Source: Furfurilactobacillus curtus | GTDB lineage: Bacteria > Bacillota > Bacilli > Lactobacillales > Lactobacillaceae | Length of the DNA stretch: 64,000 nucleotides | Assembly: GCF_045862785.1 (NCBI RefSeq) | Contig: NZ_BQXO01000001.1 | Span: 248,001 to 312,000 of the forward strand | Direction of reading: 5' to 3' | Part shown: one piece after another, positions 53,392 to 61,270 of the stretch | How positions within the stretch are numbered: the first letter of the stretch is position 1 | Layout: every line of letters starts with the position of its first letter | Program-made: the position numbers and the translations under genes | The notes under the pieces: model-generated | What the model was told of the DNA's origin: nothing | What the model saw: only the letters and a program-made list of their open reading frames with translations | Database searches by the model: none

Positions 53392-55095
53392 TTAACCTCT
53401 AAGTTGATCAACGATGTGTTCGTCTGGGGTGACAAATAGGGTTCGTTGTCCCTCATAGATGACAAATCCAGGTTTGGCACCATTGGGTTTTCGGATCTTT
53501 TTGACGGGCACGTAGTCTACTGGCACACTCGCCGAAGCGCGGGCTTTAGAAAAGTAAGCGGCTAACAAAGCAGCTTCGGTCAGTGTCTGTTCCTGAGGGT
53601 TGGCCTGATGGATGATGACGTGAGAGCCGGGCAGGTTCTTGACATGAAGCCAAATGTCATTTTTGTTGGCCGTGTGGAGGGTTAACTTATCATTTTGCAG
53701 ATTGTTTTTACCCACTGAAATCAAGGTGCCATCGCTAGCATGAAATTGTTCCGGTTGGCTAATCTGCAACCGCGGTTTCTTGCGACTCTTAGTCTTAGGT
53801 AACCGAATGTAGCCTTGTTGCTGCAATTCAAGGCGAATTTCGTTAATATCCTTAGGATTAGCTAATTCAATTTGGGCCTGAATGTTTGCTAGATAGTTGA
53901 TTTCGGCTTCAGTTTTTGCCAATTGTTCATTCACGTAGGCAACGGCATTCTTCAATTTCTGATAGCGATTAAAATATTTTTGAGCATTTTGCGAAGGTCC
54001 AATCTGATTTGAAAGAGTGATTTTTAAGGGATGGTTATCATCATAAAAGTTGGGTAATTCAATTTCTTTCATGCCACGGGTAACCTGTCCCAGATAAGTC
54101 GTTAATAACTCACCTTTAATTCGATATTCATCAGCGTGATCCGATTCAGCCAATGTTTCTTGTAATTTTTTCAATTTTGTTCGATTTTTCTTCAACTCAT
54201 TGCGAACAATATGAATTAAATTTCCTGCCTGTTCATTAACCCGTTCTCGCTCAGCTCGATCTTGATAAAAAAAGTCTAACAATTGACTCAAACTGGGAAA
54301 TGTCTGCGAACGGACAGTGGAATCATGAATTGCAATCGCACTGAAAGCTGTTTTCCCCGCAGCGTTTTCCGTCAAGGTCGGAACGGGTTGATCAAATTGA
54401 CTAAAGAAAGCATGAAAATTTTCCCCGACCGATTGCGAATTGTTGTGCAACGCTCGTGCTAATAATAATGCTGTGTCATGTGCTAAGCCTTGAAAGGTCA
54501 TCTGTAGTTGTTTAGCCAATACTTCAGCTGCTGGGAAATCATGAACTAAGGCTTCGATATTGGTAGCACTGACAAAAGGATTAATCATATTTTGTGCAGG
54601 CGGTGCTTGATAAGTTGCGCCCGGTAGCAATGGTCGTACTCGATTTTGATCGGGATTGACATGCTTAATCAGATCTAAAATTCGCTGATCACCAAGGTCT
54701 AACAAAAAGAGATTACTATGCCGTCCCATCATTTCAAGAACTAAGCTGATCCGTTGACGGTCGCCTAATTCATTACGTGTATTGAAGTTCAAGCGGACAA
54801 TTCGATCATTATCCACTTGAACCAATTCAGCCAAAATCGCGCCATCCAGATACTTACGTAACATCATCGTGAAATTGGTTGGGGTTGCTGGATTAGCATA
54901 AGGAATTTCAGTGATTTGAATGCGGGCATAACTAGGATGGGCGGATAGTAGTAATGGATAATTTTTCGATTGGCTACGAACAGTTAGCATTACTTCATTT
55001 GGGTAGGGCTGTGAGATTTTGGCGACCCTGCCGCCAGTTAATTGCTTACTCAGTTCATGGACCATTGCATGTGTAAAAGTGCCATCAAATGACAT
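53392..55095 (-). CDS. rqcH: RqcH / NFACT family protein (fibronectin-binding protein A homologue)
   Basis: Ribosome quality-control factor that adds alanine tails to stalled nascent chains; older annotations say fibronectin-binding protein. 567 residues: NFACT-N domain (MSFDGTFTHAMVHELSKQL, FTMMLRKYLDGAIL), helix-hairpin-helix and long coiled coil (about 280-430), and C-terminal NFACT-R domain (ISVGKNNLQNDKLTLH, DIWLHVKNLPGSHVII). The ATG at 55095 follows AAAGGAG. It follows the car genes as in Bacillus, where rqcH lies beyond the pyr operon. Confidence 0.94.
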   Translation of the reverse strand: MSFDGTFTHAMVHELSKQLTGGRVAKISQPYPNEVMLTVRSQSKNYPLLLSAHPSYARIQITEIPYANPATPTNFTMMLRKYLDGAILAELVQVDNDRIVRLNFNTRNELGDRQRISLVLEMMGRHSNLFLLDLGDQRILDLIKHVNPDQNRVRPLLPGATYQAPPAQNMINPFVSATNIEALVHDFPAAEVLAKQLQMTFQGLAHDTALLLARALHNNSQSVGENFHAFFSQFDQPVPTLTENAAGKTAFSAIAIHDSTVRSQTFPSLSQLLDFFYQDRAERERVNEQAGNLIHIVRNELKKNRTKLKKLQETLAESDHADEYRIKGELLTTYLGQVTRGMKEIELPNFYDDNHPLKITLSNQIGPSQNAQKYFNRYQKLKNAVAYVNEQLAKTEAEINYLANIQAQIELANPKDINEIRLELQQQGYIRLPKTKSRKKPRLQISQPEQFHASDGTLISVGKNNLQNDKLTLHTANKNDIWLHVKNLPGSHVIIHQANPQEQTLTEAALLAAYFSKARASASVPVDYVPVKKIRKPNGAKPGFVIYEGQRTLFVTPDEHIVDQLRG

Positions 55096-55193
55096 GCCTA
55101 TATCTCCTTTTAAGACGTTCGTATATAACTCAATGATAACCATTATAGGCGTCGATAAATAGCAACGCAAAACAAAGAATTGTTAACCGTCAC

Positions 55194-55228
55194 TTGTAAA
55201 ATGCAATTTTGTTATTGTATAATGCAAT
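55194..55228 (+). promoter_or_regulatory. MarR gene promoter with overlapping palindromic operator
   Basis: TTGTAA (55194-55199), 18 nt, TATAAT (55218-55223). ATTGTATAATGCAAT (55214-55228) is an inverted repeat (6 of 7 pairs) centred on the -10, and another ATGCAAT half-site lies at 55201-55207. This is the usual layout for autorepression by a MarR protein. Confidence 0.65.
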
Positions 55229-55264
55229 ACAGATTAAGAAAATATTATGATTGCAGGTGACCAC

Positions 55265-55690
55265 ATGAAACCAAGCTTGTCAGCGCTCCAAGATAGTGAA
55301 AAAATTCATCGGACTCAATTATTGGCGATTACCAAAATGCAGCAACTAACCATCGCTGAATGGCAGTTATTAGCTAACCTAGATCAAGGTTATACAACTC
55401 AAGAGCAGCTCGCTTCCGCCACCGAACTCGATACCTCAACGCTTAGTCGTCAACTTAAGAGTTTAGGTAACAAAGAAATGATTGACAAAGAAGCGACTGG
55501 TCGTGATCATCGCCAACTGATTTACTCAGTTACACCAGCTGGTAATGCAGCTTTGACTGCGATCAACACAGCCGCTGAGAAACTGACTGAGCAAGTGTTT
55601 GACAAATGGACAGACGAGGAAAAAAATTTGCTTCAAATCTTGCTTAATCGCTTAGAAACGAGCCTGTCTCGTTTATCTCAAATTGAGTAA
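55265..55690 (+). CDS. MarR family transcriptional regulator
   Basis: Dimeric winged-helix repressor. 141 residues: helix-turn-helix TTQEQLASATELDTSTLSRQ at about 46-65, the wing with the DxR motif GRDHRQLIYSVTPAG near 85-100, and flanking dimerisation helices. The ATG at 55265 follows CAGGTGA; the upstream in-frame ATG (55247) has no SD. Its promoter carries a palindrome. The gene it presumably controlled is probably the decayed region immediately downstream. Confidence 0.9.
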   Translation: MKPSLSALQDSEKIHRTQLLAITKMQQLTIAEWQLLANLDQGYTTQEQLASATELDTSTLSRQLKSLGNKEMIDKEATGRDHRQLIYSVTPAGNAALTAINTAAEKLTEQVFDKWTDEEKNLLQILLNRLETSLSRLSQIE

Positions 55691-55737
55691 AGTTTTGACC
55701 ATTTCTTTATGGACGGAGAAGTGCGAGGACACGGCGA

Positions 55738-55960
55738 TTGGTCGTCATCCCCTTAGACGCCATGGGGGCCGCTGATTTACGAGACCATTTGCATGAATTG
55801 CCACAGCTGACTCAATTAGTTGCTACCGGCACGTATGTCAAAAAAGTCAGTAGGATTTACCCGACGTTAACGTACCGTCACATCGTCACATACAACGATT
55901 GTCGCTGGAATGTGGTCTTAGGCATCATGGCATCGTTAATAACACCAACCGCTAACCCCT
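55738..55960 (+). pseudogene. Remnant of an alkaline phosphatase/nucleotide pyrophosphatase-type gene
   Basis: The first frame encodes VVIPLDAMGAADLRDHL, then GTYVKKVSRIYPTLTY, the N-terminus of an ectonucleotide pyrophosphatase/phosphodiesterase-like protein with the metal-binding Asp. The expected continuation occurs in shifted frames: SHTTIVAGMW in frame +1 and RHHGIVNNTNR in frame +2. Two frameshifts within about 50 nt and absence of the remaining several hundred codons show it is dead. No function left. Confidence 0.75.
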
Positions 55961-56290
55961 AAGGCGGGGGACTCTTTGTTTACGGCATACTAGGCATGAG
56001 CGGTTTCCATAAAATGACTAAATCAATCGCATTTATAAAGCCAGAGTGCAGCTGGATTTTTTTATGACTGAACCAACTCTGGTTACGGTAACATCGTAGT
56101 GGCTGCGGTGTTGCCGATTTTTTAAACATATCACGACTTTAGACGGCTTGACGCATATTTTTCATTGCGCAACTCGTTGGTCGTTCACAGATGGGGGCGG
56201 GCTCGCTGTCACTTCTGTTTTTAATTGATCTGGTTTGTCTTTGGCTCCTGACCACACAAAAGGGTGAGCAACGGTAGTTACTATTTTTTA
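55961..56290 (+). other. Non-coding decayed region, possible membrane transporter remnant at its 3' end
   Basis: No intact gene. A 37-codon open stretch at 56167-56277 reads MGAGSLSLLFLIDLVCLWLL followed by TTQKGEQR and stop, like the last helix of an MFS transporter, without a start or upstream frame (TGA at 56149-56151). Together with the phosphatase remnant this fills the 650-nt gap between MarR and DegV. Confidence 0.45.
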
Positions 56291-56294
56291 GGTG

Positions 56295-56303
56295 TGGTAG
56301 AAT
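56295..56303 (+). promoter_or_regulatory. Extended -10 promoter of the DegV gene
   Basis: TGGTAGAAT (TGn plus TAGAAT), 38 nt before the ATG; -35 weak. Confidence 0.45.
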
Positions 56304-56340
56304 TGACGAATACTTTTCGAAAAAGAAGGTCGACGACGTT

Positions 56341-57222
56341 ATGAAGATTGCCGTGGTTACAGATAGTACTTGTTATCTGTCCCAAACTGAAATTGAAGAT
56401 AACAACATACATGTCATTCCCATTCCGTTTGTTGTAGATGGGAAGACTTTCAACGAAGGCGTTGATATTTCCACGGAAGGGTTTTACCAATTACTACGAG
56501 AATCTAAATCATTTCCTAGTACATCGCAACCCCCGTTAGGCTCAATGATTGAGTTGTATAATCATTTAGCCGATGAAGGATATGACACGGTCATCAGTAT
56601 TCACTTGGCTAGTACAATTTCAGGATTTGTTGGTTCCTTACAGGGCGTCGCTGCTGAAGTCGCAGATCGGATTCATGTGATTCCGTATGATTCACAAATT
56701 ACGGTTCGCCTGATGGGCTATTTGGTTCTTGCCGCAGCCCGCATGGTACAATCCGGGGCTGACCCTGATGAAATTATTCACCAACTAGACAAAATTCGGG
56801 CAACAATGGGGGAATACTTTGTTGTCGATGATCTGCAAAACCTCGTCCGTGGTGGTCGGTTATCCAACGCCTCGGCCTTTATTGGCTCCGTTTTAAAAAT
56901 CAAACCATTGTTAACTTTTGATGATCAAACACATGAAATCGTGGCCTTTGAAAAAGTTCGCTCAACTAAAAAGGCTTTGGCGCGCGTAGAGACGCTCTTT
57001 TCAGAAGCTCAAGCGCAGGTTGATTACCCACTACGAGGAATCGTGATTCATGCGAACGATCCTGTTGCTGGTCAAACATGGCGGGATAAATTATCGAAGC
57101 AATTCCCGTCAATGCCATTTGATTTGAGTTATTTTGGCCCAGTCGTCGGTGCTCATTTAGGTGAAAAAGCCTTAGCTTTGGCTTGGATGATTGATATTGA
57201 TCAGATGGATCAATTGAAATAA
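56341..57222 (+). CDS. DegV family protein (FakB-like fatty acid-binding protein)
   Basis: Fatty-acid-binding DegV/FakB protein that presents fatty acids to FakA kinase for phospholipid synthesis. 293 residues: MKIAVVTDSTCYLS, IPIPFVVDGKTFNEGVD, PSTSQPPLG and TISGFVGSLQG around the head-group site, DDLQNLVRGGRLSNASAFIG and LKIKPLLTF, all family hallmarks. Single gene. The particular acyl chain bound cannot be predicted. Confidence 0.93.
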   Translation: MKIAVVTDSTCYLSQTEIEDNNIHVIPIPFVVDGKTFNEGVDISTEGFYQLLRESKSFPSTSQPPLGSMIELYNHLADEGYDTVISIHLASTISGFVGSLQGVAAEVADRIHVIPYDSQITVRLMGYLVLAAARMVQSGADPDEIIHQLDKIRATMGEYFVVDDLQNLVRGGRLSNASAFIGSVLKIKPLLTFDDQTHEIVAFEKVRSTKKALARVETLFSEAQAQVDYPLRGIVIHANDPVAGQTWRDKLSKQFPSMPFDLSYFGPVVGAHLGEKALALAWMIDIDQMDQLK

Positions 57223-57244
57223 AGCTATTAGATTATTTTCAAGC

Positions 57245-57287
57245 AAAGGACCTTATTCTCTCACATTGAGCGGATAAGGTCCTTTTT
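57245..57287. terminator. Terminator after the DegV gene
   Basis: AAAGGACCTTAT ... ATAAGGTCCTTTTT, 12-bp stem; between convergent genes, stronger in the + direction. Confidence 0.88.
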
Positions 57288-57345
57288 GAAGCGCTTTTAG
57301 TTTAAAACAGCTTTATTACGAAATTTAATCTATCAGCTAAAATTA

Positions 57346-58200
57346 TTATTGTCTAAATTGAGGTAATTTCGTATCCGTCGTCGTAATGTCAATAAAACGA
57401 GCTTCCTGAGGGTCATCGTTAACTGCCTTTCGTAGACGATTACGAGCGGCCTCTGCTAACGGTAATTTGAGTAAGGATTCAGTTGCTGCCAATAATTCAT
57501 CCACATCCGCCACTGAATCTTTCAGCGGCCGCGGATTTGTTTGATCTAACGCACGAATTACTACTGGTTTTAAGGGACCTACTTGGAGTAAATCAAGTAC
57601 AGTTTCATAGTCAATTCCGTAAGCGTCGGCTAAATCCAGCGTTTCACGGATTCCGGCTTCGGCCGCCATAATTCCCACATTAGTAATCAATTTGAGCTTG
57701 GCGCCATTTCCTAAAGCGCCTGTATATTTAACATTTCCCAGCAAACTTAAGATAGGTGAAACGACTTCAAATGCCTTGGTTGGTCCAGCAGCAATTAAAT
57801 TAAGCTGGGCTTCACGAGCATATCGCACTCCACCAATCATTGGAACATCTAATAATTTGGTCGTCGTTGGCATTGCTTGGTTAATGGTGAAAATTTTTTC
57901 TGGATCAAGGGTTGAGGTGACGATCAAAATACTGTCTGGTTGCAAATATTTGATAATACCTGGCGTATGGTCATTTCCAAGATGTAATGCTAAGACATCA
58001 TCGGACATAACTGAGGTAATGATCACTTGTGAAGCTTTAACGACATTTTCTAAGGAGCTTCCTACGGCAATACGATCACTTTCAATTGCCGCCATTTTGT
58101 CAGGATCTCGATCCCAGATTGTCACAGTGTGGCCAGCCTCAGCTAAGTGTGGCACCATTTGACTGCCCATATCGCCAATACCAATAAATGAAATATTCAT
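57346..58200 (-). CDS. NAD(P)-dependent oxidoreductase, 3-hydroxyisobutyrate dehydrogenase family
   Basis: Beta-hydroxyacid dehydrogenase. 284 residues: Rossmann start MNISFIGIGDMGSQMVPHLA, VTIWDRDPDKM, SVMSDDVLALH, VPMIGGVRYAREAQLNLIAA (substrate loop; usual VSGG is altered to IGG), GNGAKLKLITN with the catalytic Lys, and helical C-terminal domain. The ATG at 58200 follows GAGGAAG. It starts 18 nt after the rbsD-like gene and is surely in the same operon. The pairing hints at an aldonate or sugar-acid substrate, but this is unproven. Confidence 0.88.
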   Translation of the reverse strand: MNISFIGIGDMGSQMVPHLAEAGHTVTIWDRDPDKMAAIESDRIAVGSSLENVVKASQVIITSVMSDDVLALHLGNDHTPGIIKYLQPDSILIVTSTLDPEKIFTINQAMPTTTKLLDVPMIGGVRYAREAQLNLIAAGPTKAFEVVSPILSLLGNVKYTGALGNGAKLKLITNVGIMAAEAGIRETLDLADAYGIDYETVLDLLQVGPLKPVVIRALDQTNPRPLKDSVADVDELLAATESLLKLPLAEAARNRLRKAVNDDPQEARFIDITTTDTKLPQFRQ

Positions 58201-58218
58201 ATCAATCAACTTCCTCTC

Positions 58219-58614
58219 TTAATTAAACGGGCCGCTTTCTAAGATAATGTTGGAAAAGGGGGTCATTTCTCCCGTTCGAATGACTGCCGATACTTGTCCA
58301 AGCCGTTGCTTAAGCACATCGTGCGGAATAAAAACAATCGGGATTGTCGGCAATAAATGCTTAATCGTGTCTAACTGATCTGGGTTAGCCGTTTTAATTT
58401 CTTCTGCGACATAAACACGGTCAACAGACAACTCAGTTAAAACATTTTGCAAAACTTCGCTAAAGGTGGGGACTTGTCTAGCAATGGCGACATCAATTTT
58501 AGTAACTTGTTTTGGGATTGACAATCCAGCATCACCCACGACTAACCAATCGGTATATCCGAGTTCAGCAATTGCCTTAGCAATCTGACTATTAATGACT
58601 GGGGTGCGCTTCAC
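58219..58614 (-). CDS. rbsD: RbsD/FucU-type sugar mutarotase homologue
   Basis: D-ribose pyranase family, which converts pyranose to furanose sugars. 131 residues aligning along the full length of RbsD: VINSQIAKAIAELGYTDW, DAGLSIPKQVTKIDVAI, VYVAEEIKTANP, VFIPHDVLKQ and AVIRTGEMTPFSNIIL. The catalytic His20 of RbsD is Tyr20 here, while Asp28 and the later His are kept. GTG start at 58614, supported by GAGGAGG. No ribokinase or ribose transporter nearby; its neighbour is a beta-hydroxyacid dehydrogenase. Confidence 0.85.
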   Translation of the reverse strand: MKRTPVINSQIAKAIAELGYTDWLVVGDAGLSIPKQVTKIDVAIARQVPTFSEVLQNVLTELSVDRVYVAEEIKTANPDQLDTIKHLLPTIPIVFIPHDVLKQRLGQVSAVIRTGEMTPFSNIILESGPFN

Positions 58615-58634
58615 ATTGATTACCTCCTCACATG

Positions 58635-58640
58635 ATTATA
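58635..58640 (-). promoter_or_regulatory. -10 element upstream of the rbsD-like operon
   Basis: Perfect TATAAT on the minus strand, 20 nt before the start codon, in an AT-rich stretch; no clear -35. Inverted arms AATTCAC (58670-58676) and GTGAATT (58703-58709) flank the area upstream and might be regulator half-sites. Confidence 0.35.
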
Positions 58641-58736
58641 TAAACCTAAATCACCATAATTATCATATAAATTCACCTCTTTGATTGCTATTTTTAGTAA
58701 TTGTGAATTAAGCTTTGACCATCAAAATGACGTAAA

Positions 58737-58783
58737 TTAAAAATGTGTTGGGGTACCTTAAGATCGATACACCAACACATTTT
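58737..58783 (-). terminator. Terminator after the histidine phosphatase-like gene
   Basis: On the minus strand AAAATGTGTTGG ... CCAACACATTTTTAATTT, 11-bp stem with T-run, just past the stop at 58822. Confidence 0.85.
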
Positions 58784-58821
58784 GCACGGTTTCATTTAAT
58801 GTCGTAATTATTTGAATGCAA

Positions 58822-59646
58822 CTAATGATTCATTTTGGCACCTTGATTAACATAGCTTAGTGTCCCAATCGGGCCAGTAACTTGTAGTTTACCGTGTTTA
58901 TAGATCAATTTAGTCACGGCGGCATTTTTCAATGGTTTGCCATCATATTTTGAGCTCATCGTCGATAAATATTCATTGATTGACATGCCTGAACTCACAA
59001 CCAATACGTTACCACCACCATTCTTAGCAGTGGTTTTAGCGATATGATTCAACTCGGTTGTCATCCGCTGTTGCACTGCTTTTGCGCTTTCAGCACGGTC
59101 CGCAGCCGCTAGCTTAGTCTGTTGACTATTTTCAACATCTAGCTTGTGATAAGCATCTTGCAGTTTATTCCAGTAATCTTTACCCGTTTTTTTCATAAAT
59201 TCATCACCAGTCTGGTAACCATCGACTTGGGCAATCTTATTATTATCCGCGGCAATGGGGTCGCCTTCAAAGCTACCATAGCCACCTTCACGTAAATCCT
59301 TATTTTGTGTCACATGAACTTTTTTATTGCCAGAATATCGTAATACTTCTTGCGCAGTAACTGTTTGGCGCGTTAAATTACCTGCATAAGCCGCCTTGAA
59401 ATCAGTATGTTTTAACCCACGTCCCAAGTTGTCTGCCACCTTCACGCCGTTCTTAGTTAATGGAAAATCACTCCAGCCTTGAACACGCATCATTACATTG
59501 GCGGTTGTCTCACCATGGCGTGTGAGATAAATCGTAACAGGTTTGCTACTAGCTAAAATTGACTGCGGCCGATATGTTCCCACCGCAAAGGTTAGACCGG
59601 CAGTAATGGTAGCCAACAAAAGCGTAAAGCGTTGTTTAAATGACAT
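58822..59646 (-). CDS. Secreted histidine phosphatase family protein with altered active site
   Basis: Phosphoglycerate mutase-like protein exported by an N-terminal signal (MSFKQRFTLLLATITAGLTF, cleavage probably near SILASSKP). 274 residues: TRHGETTANVMMRVQGWSDF carries the nucleophilic His, AAYAGNLTRQTVTAQEVL the next Arg, REGGYGSFEGD the acid region. The second catalytic His of the usual VSHG motif is Ser in LVVSSGMSI. ATG 59646 follows GAGGGGTG. Phosphatase activity is therefore doubtful; a binding role is possible. Confidence 0.82.
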   Translation of the reverse strand: MSFKQRFTLLLATITAGLTFAVGTYRPQSILASSKPVTIYLTRHGETTANVMMRVQGWSDFPLTKNGVKVADNLGRGLKHTDFKAAYAGNLTRQTVTAQEVLRYSGNKKVHVTQNKDLREGGYGSFEGDPIAADNNKIAQVDGYQTGDEFMKKTGKDYWNKLQDAYHKLDVENSQQTKLAAADRAESAKAVQQRMTTELNHIAKTTAKNGGGNVLVVSSGMSINEYLSTMSSKYDGKPLKNAAVTKLIYKHGKLQVTGPIGTLSYVNQGAKMNH

Positions 59647-59723
59647 TTGAACACCCCTCAAATATGTTTTTTAGAAACCGCTTACTCATATCCTATCAGA
59701 GATTTTTCAATCAGAACCAATGA

Positions 59724-59739
59724 TTAGAGAGTTCTCTAA
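59724..59739. promoter_or_regulatory. Perfect 16-bp palindrome, putative operator
   Basis: TTAGAGAGTTCTCTAA, perfect 7-bp arms around GT, in the divergent gap between the histidine phosphatase-like gene and the aldo/keto reductase, about 42 nt upstream of the reductase -35. Shape and place suit a dimeric regulator. Confidence 0.45.
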
Positions 59740-59780
59740 AAGAACGCGACTTCCTATCATTATTTGCTAATCCGTCCAGT

Positions 59781-59809
59781 TTGAAATGCTCAAGCCGACA
59801 GGTCATAAT
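59781..59809 (+). promoter_or_regulatory. Promoter of the aldo/keto reductase-Tag operon
   Basis: TTGAAA (59781-59786), 17 nt, CATAAT (59804-59809), 35 nt upstream of the ATG. Confidence 0.65.
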
Positions 59810-59844
59810 GAGGTTATCAGTCATATTTACTTCTGGAGGTTAAA

Positions 59845-60714
59845 ATGATGCAGCCAATGACGACAACTGTTTCATTAATCAACGATGTCAAGATGCCACA
59901 ACTGGGCGTCGGCGTTTTCCAAGTTACCGATCAAAAATTAGCTTACCAAACAGTAACCACTGCTTTAAAAAACGGGTATCGGCATATCGATACGGCCAGC
60001 TACTATGGCAATGAAGCGGCCGTAGGACAGGCGATTGGTACCAGCAATCTTCCGCGAGCCGACCTATTCATTACCTCAAAGTTGTGGAACAATGTCCGGG
60101 GCTACGATGAAACCATTCAACAGTTTCAAACAACGTTAACCACAATGGGATTGGACTATTTAGATCTATATCTTATTCACTGGCCAGCACCAGGTTATGA
60201 AAGCGCTTGGCGGGCCATGGAAGATCTGTACCATGATGGGCAGATCCGGGCAATCGGCGTGGCAAACTTTGAACCGGCTCATATTGAACACCTGATGAGC
60301 ACAGCCAATGTGCCACCAATGGTCGATCAAATTGAAACTCATCCATATTTTCAACAAACTGAATTGCACGATTATTTAAAAATAAATCAGATTGTCCACG
60401 AAGCTTGGAGTCCATTAGGTGGGGGAAAGAGTCATGAGTTACAAGATCCGGTGATCCAACGTATGGCAACCGAACATCAAGTGACACCGGCCCAAGTAAT
60501 TTTGCGATGGCAGTTGCAACGAGGTGTAGTTATCATTCCTAAATCGGTTCATGAAAAGCGGTTAATTGAAAATCTTAATTTGGCAGGCTTTTCATTAACG
60601 ACGGCAGACATGACCAAATTGGCAGAATTAGATCGCGGCGAGCGGATCGGCCCTGATCCTTTTGATCAAGCATTTTTGCAACGATCGAGTCAATATGCGG
60701 ATTGGCGTCACTAG
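59845..60714 (+). CDS. Aldo/keto reductase (2,5-diketo-gluconate reductase type)
   Basis: NADPH-dependent carbonyl reductase. 289 residues, TIM barrel: MPQLGVGVFQV, HIDTASYYGNEAAVGQAIG (catalytic Asp and Tyr), ITSKLWNN (Lys), YLIHWPAPG (His), GVANFEPAHI, DQIETHPYFQQ, EAWSPLGGG and IPKSVHEKRLIENL for NADPH. The complete tetrad D-Y-K-H is present. GGAGG precedes two adjacent ATGs (59845, 59848). A Tag-like gene follows by 15 nt. Physiological substrate unknown. Confidence 0.92.
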   Translation: MMQPMTTTVSLINDVKMPQLGVGVFQVTDQKLAYQTVTTALKNGYRHIDTASYYGNEAAVGQAIGTSNLPRADLFITSKLWNNVRGYDETIQQFQTTLTTMGLDYLDLYLIHWPAPGYESAWRAMEDLYHDGQIRAIGVANFEPAHIEHLMSTANVPPMVDQIETHPYFQQTELHDYLKINQIVHEAWSPLGGGKSHELQDPVIQRMATEHQVTPAQVILRWQLQRGVVIIPKSVHEKRLIENLNLAGFSLTTADMTKLAELDRGERIGPDPFDQAFLQRSSQYADWRH

Positions 60715-60729
60715 CTGAGGGGAACGAAA

Positions 60730-61221
60730 ATGACCATTAACGTAGGTGTTGAAGATTATCAGGAACACTTTGGTCAGCCCACGCATGACGATCAACGACT
60801 ATTTGAACTACTGACGGTCGGCGTCTTTCAAGTCGGACTTAGTTGGCGAGTAGCCGCAGGCAAGCTACCGGTGTATCGTCGAGATTTCGCTGGTATGCAA
60901 ATTCCACAAGTGGCTGCTTTAGACGAGCCGGATATTGAACGAATTTCTGCCGATCCAGAAATGATTCGGAATCCACGAAAAATTCGCGCCGTTATCCAAA
61001 ATGCTAGGGCGATTCGAACCATTCAAGAAAGTGGCACAACATTTGCCGATTATATGTGGGGCTTTGTCAACTTGATGCCAGTAATAACAGACGATTCGAC
61101 GCTGACGCATTCACGATTTGCCAGTTTAGTTGCTAAACAAATGAAGCAACAAGGTTTTACTTTCGTTGGCCCAACGGTGACGCACATGTTCATGAAAGCA
61201 GCGGGGATCATCCAATCATGA
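60730..61221 (+). CDS. DNA-3-methyladenine glycosylase I-like protein (divergent Tag)
   Basis: Related to Tag, the 3-methyladenine base-excision enzyme. 163 residues: HFGQPTHDDQRLFELLTVGV, FQVGLSWRV, IRNPRKIRAVIQNARA, YMWGFVN and GFTFVGPTVTHMFMKAAGI match the family order. There is no cysteine, so the zinc site of E. coli Tag is absent, and the base-recognition Glu before QxGLSW is not conserved. Short version typical of some lactobacilli. It lies 15 nt after the aldo/keto reductase. Confidence 0.8.
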   Translation: MTINVGVEDYQEHFGQPTHDDQRLFELLTVGVFQVGLSWRVAAGKLPVYRRDFAGMQIPQVAALDEPDIERISADPEMIRNPRKIRAVIQNARAIRTIQESGTTFADYMWGFVNLMPVITDDSTLTHSRFASLVAKQMKQQGFTFVGPTVTHMFMKAAGIIQS

Positions 61222-61270
61222 GCATGAAATATGAGATTTTTGATTGATGTTTAACCTCACCGCAGTGCTT

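Noticed and set aside
56041..56086. CCAGAGT ... ACTCTGG inverted repeat in the decayed region
   Set aside because: Arms are short, loop is long and no T-run follows the second arm; not a convincing terminator or regulatory site.
60190..60204. cre-like sequence TGAAAGCGCTTGGC inside the aldo/keto reductase gene
   Set aside because: Lies deep in coding sequence, with mismatches at the 3' half; most likely chance.
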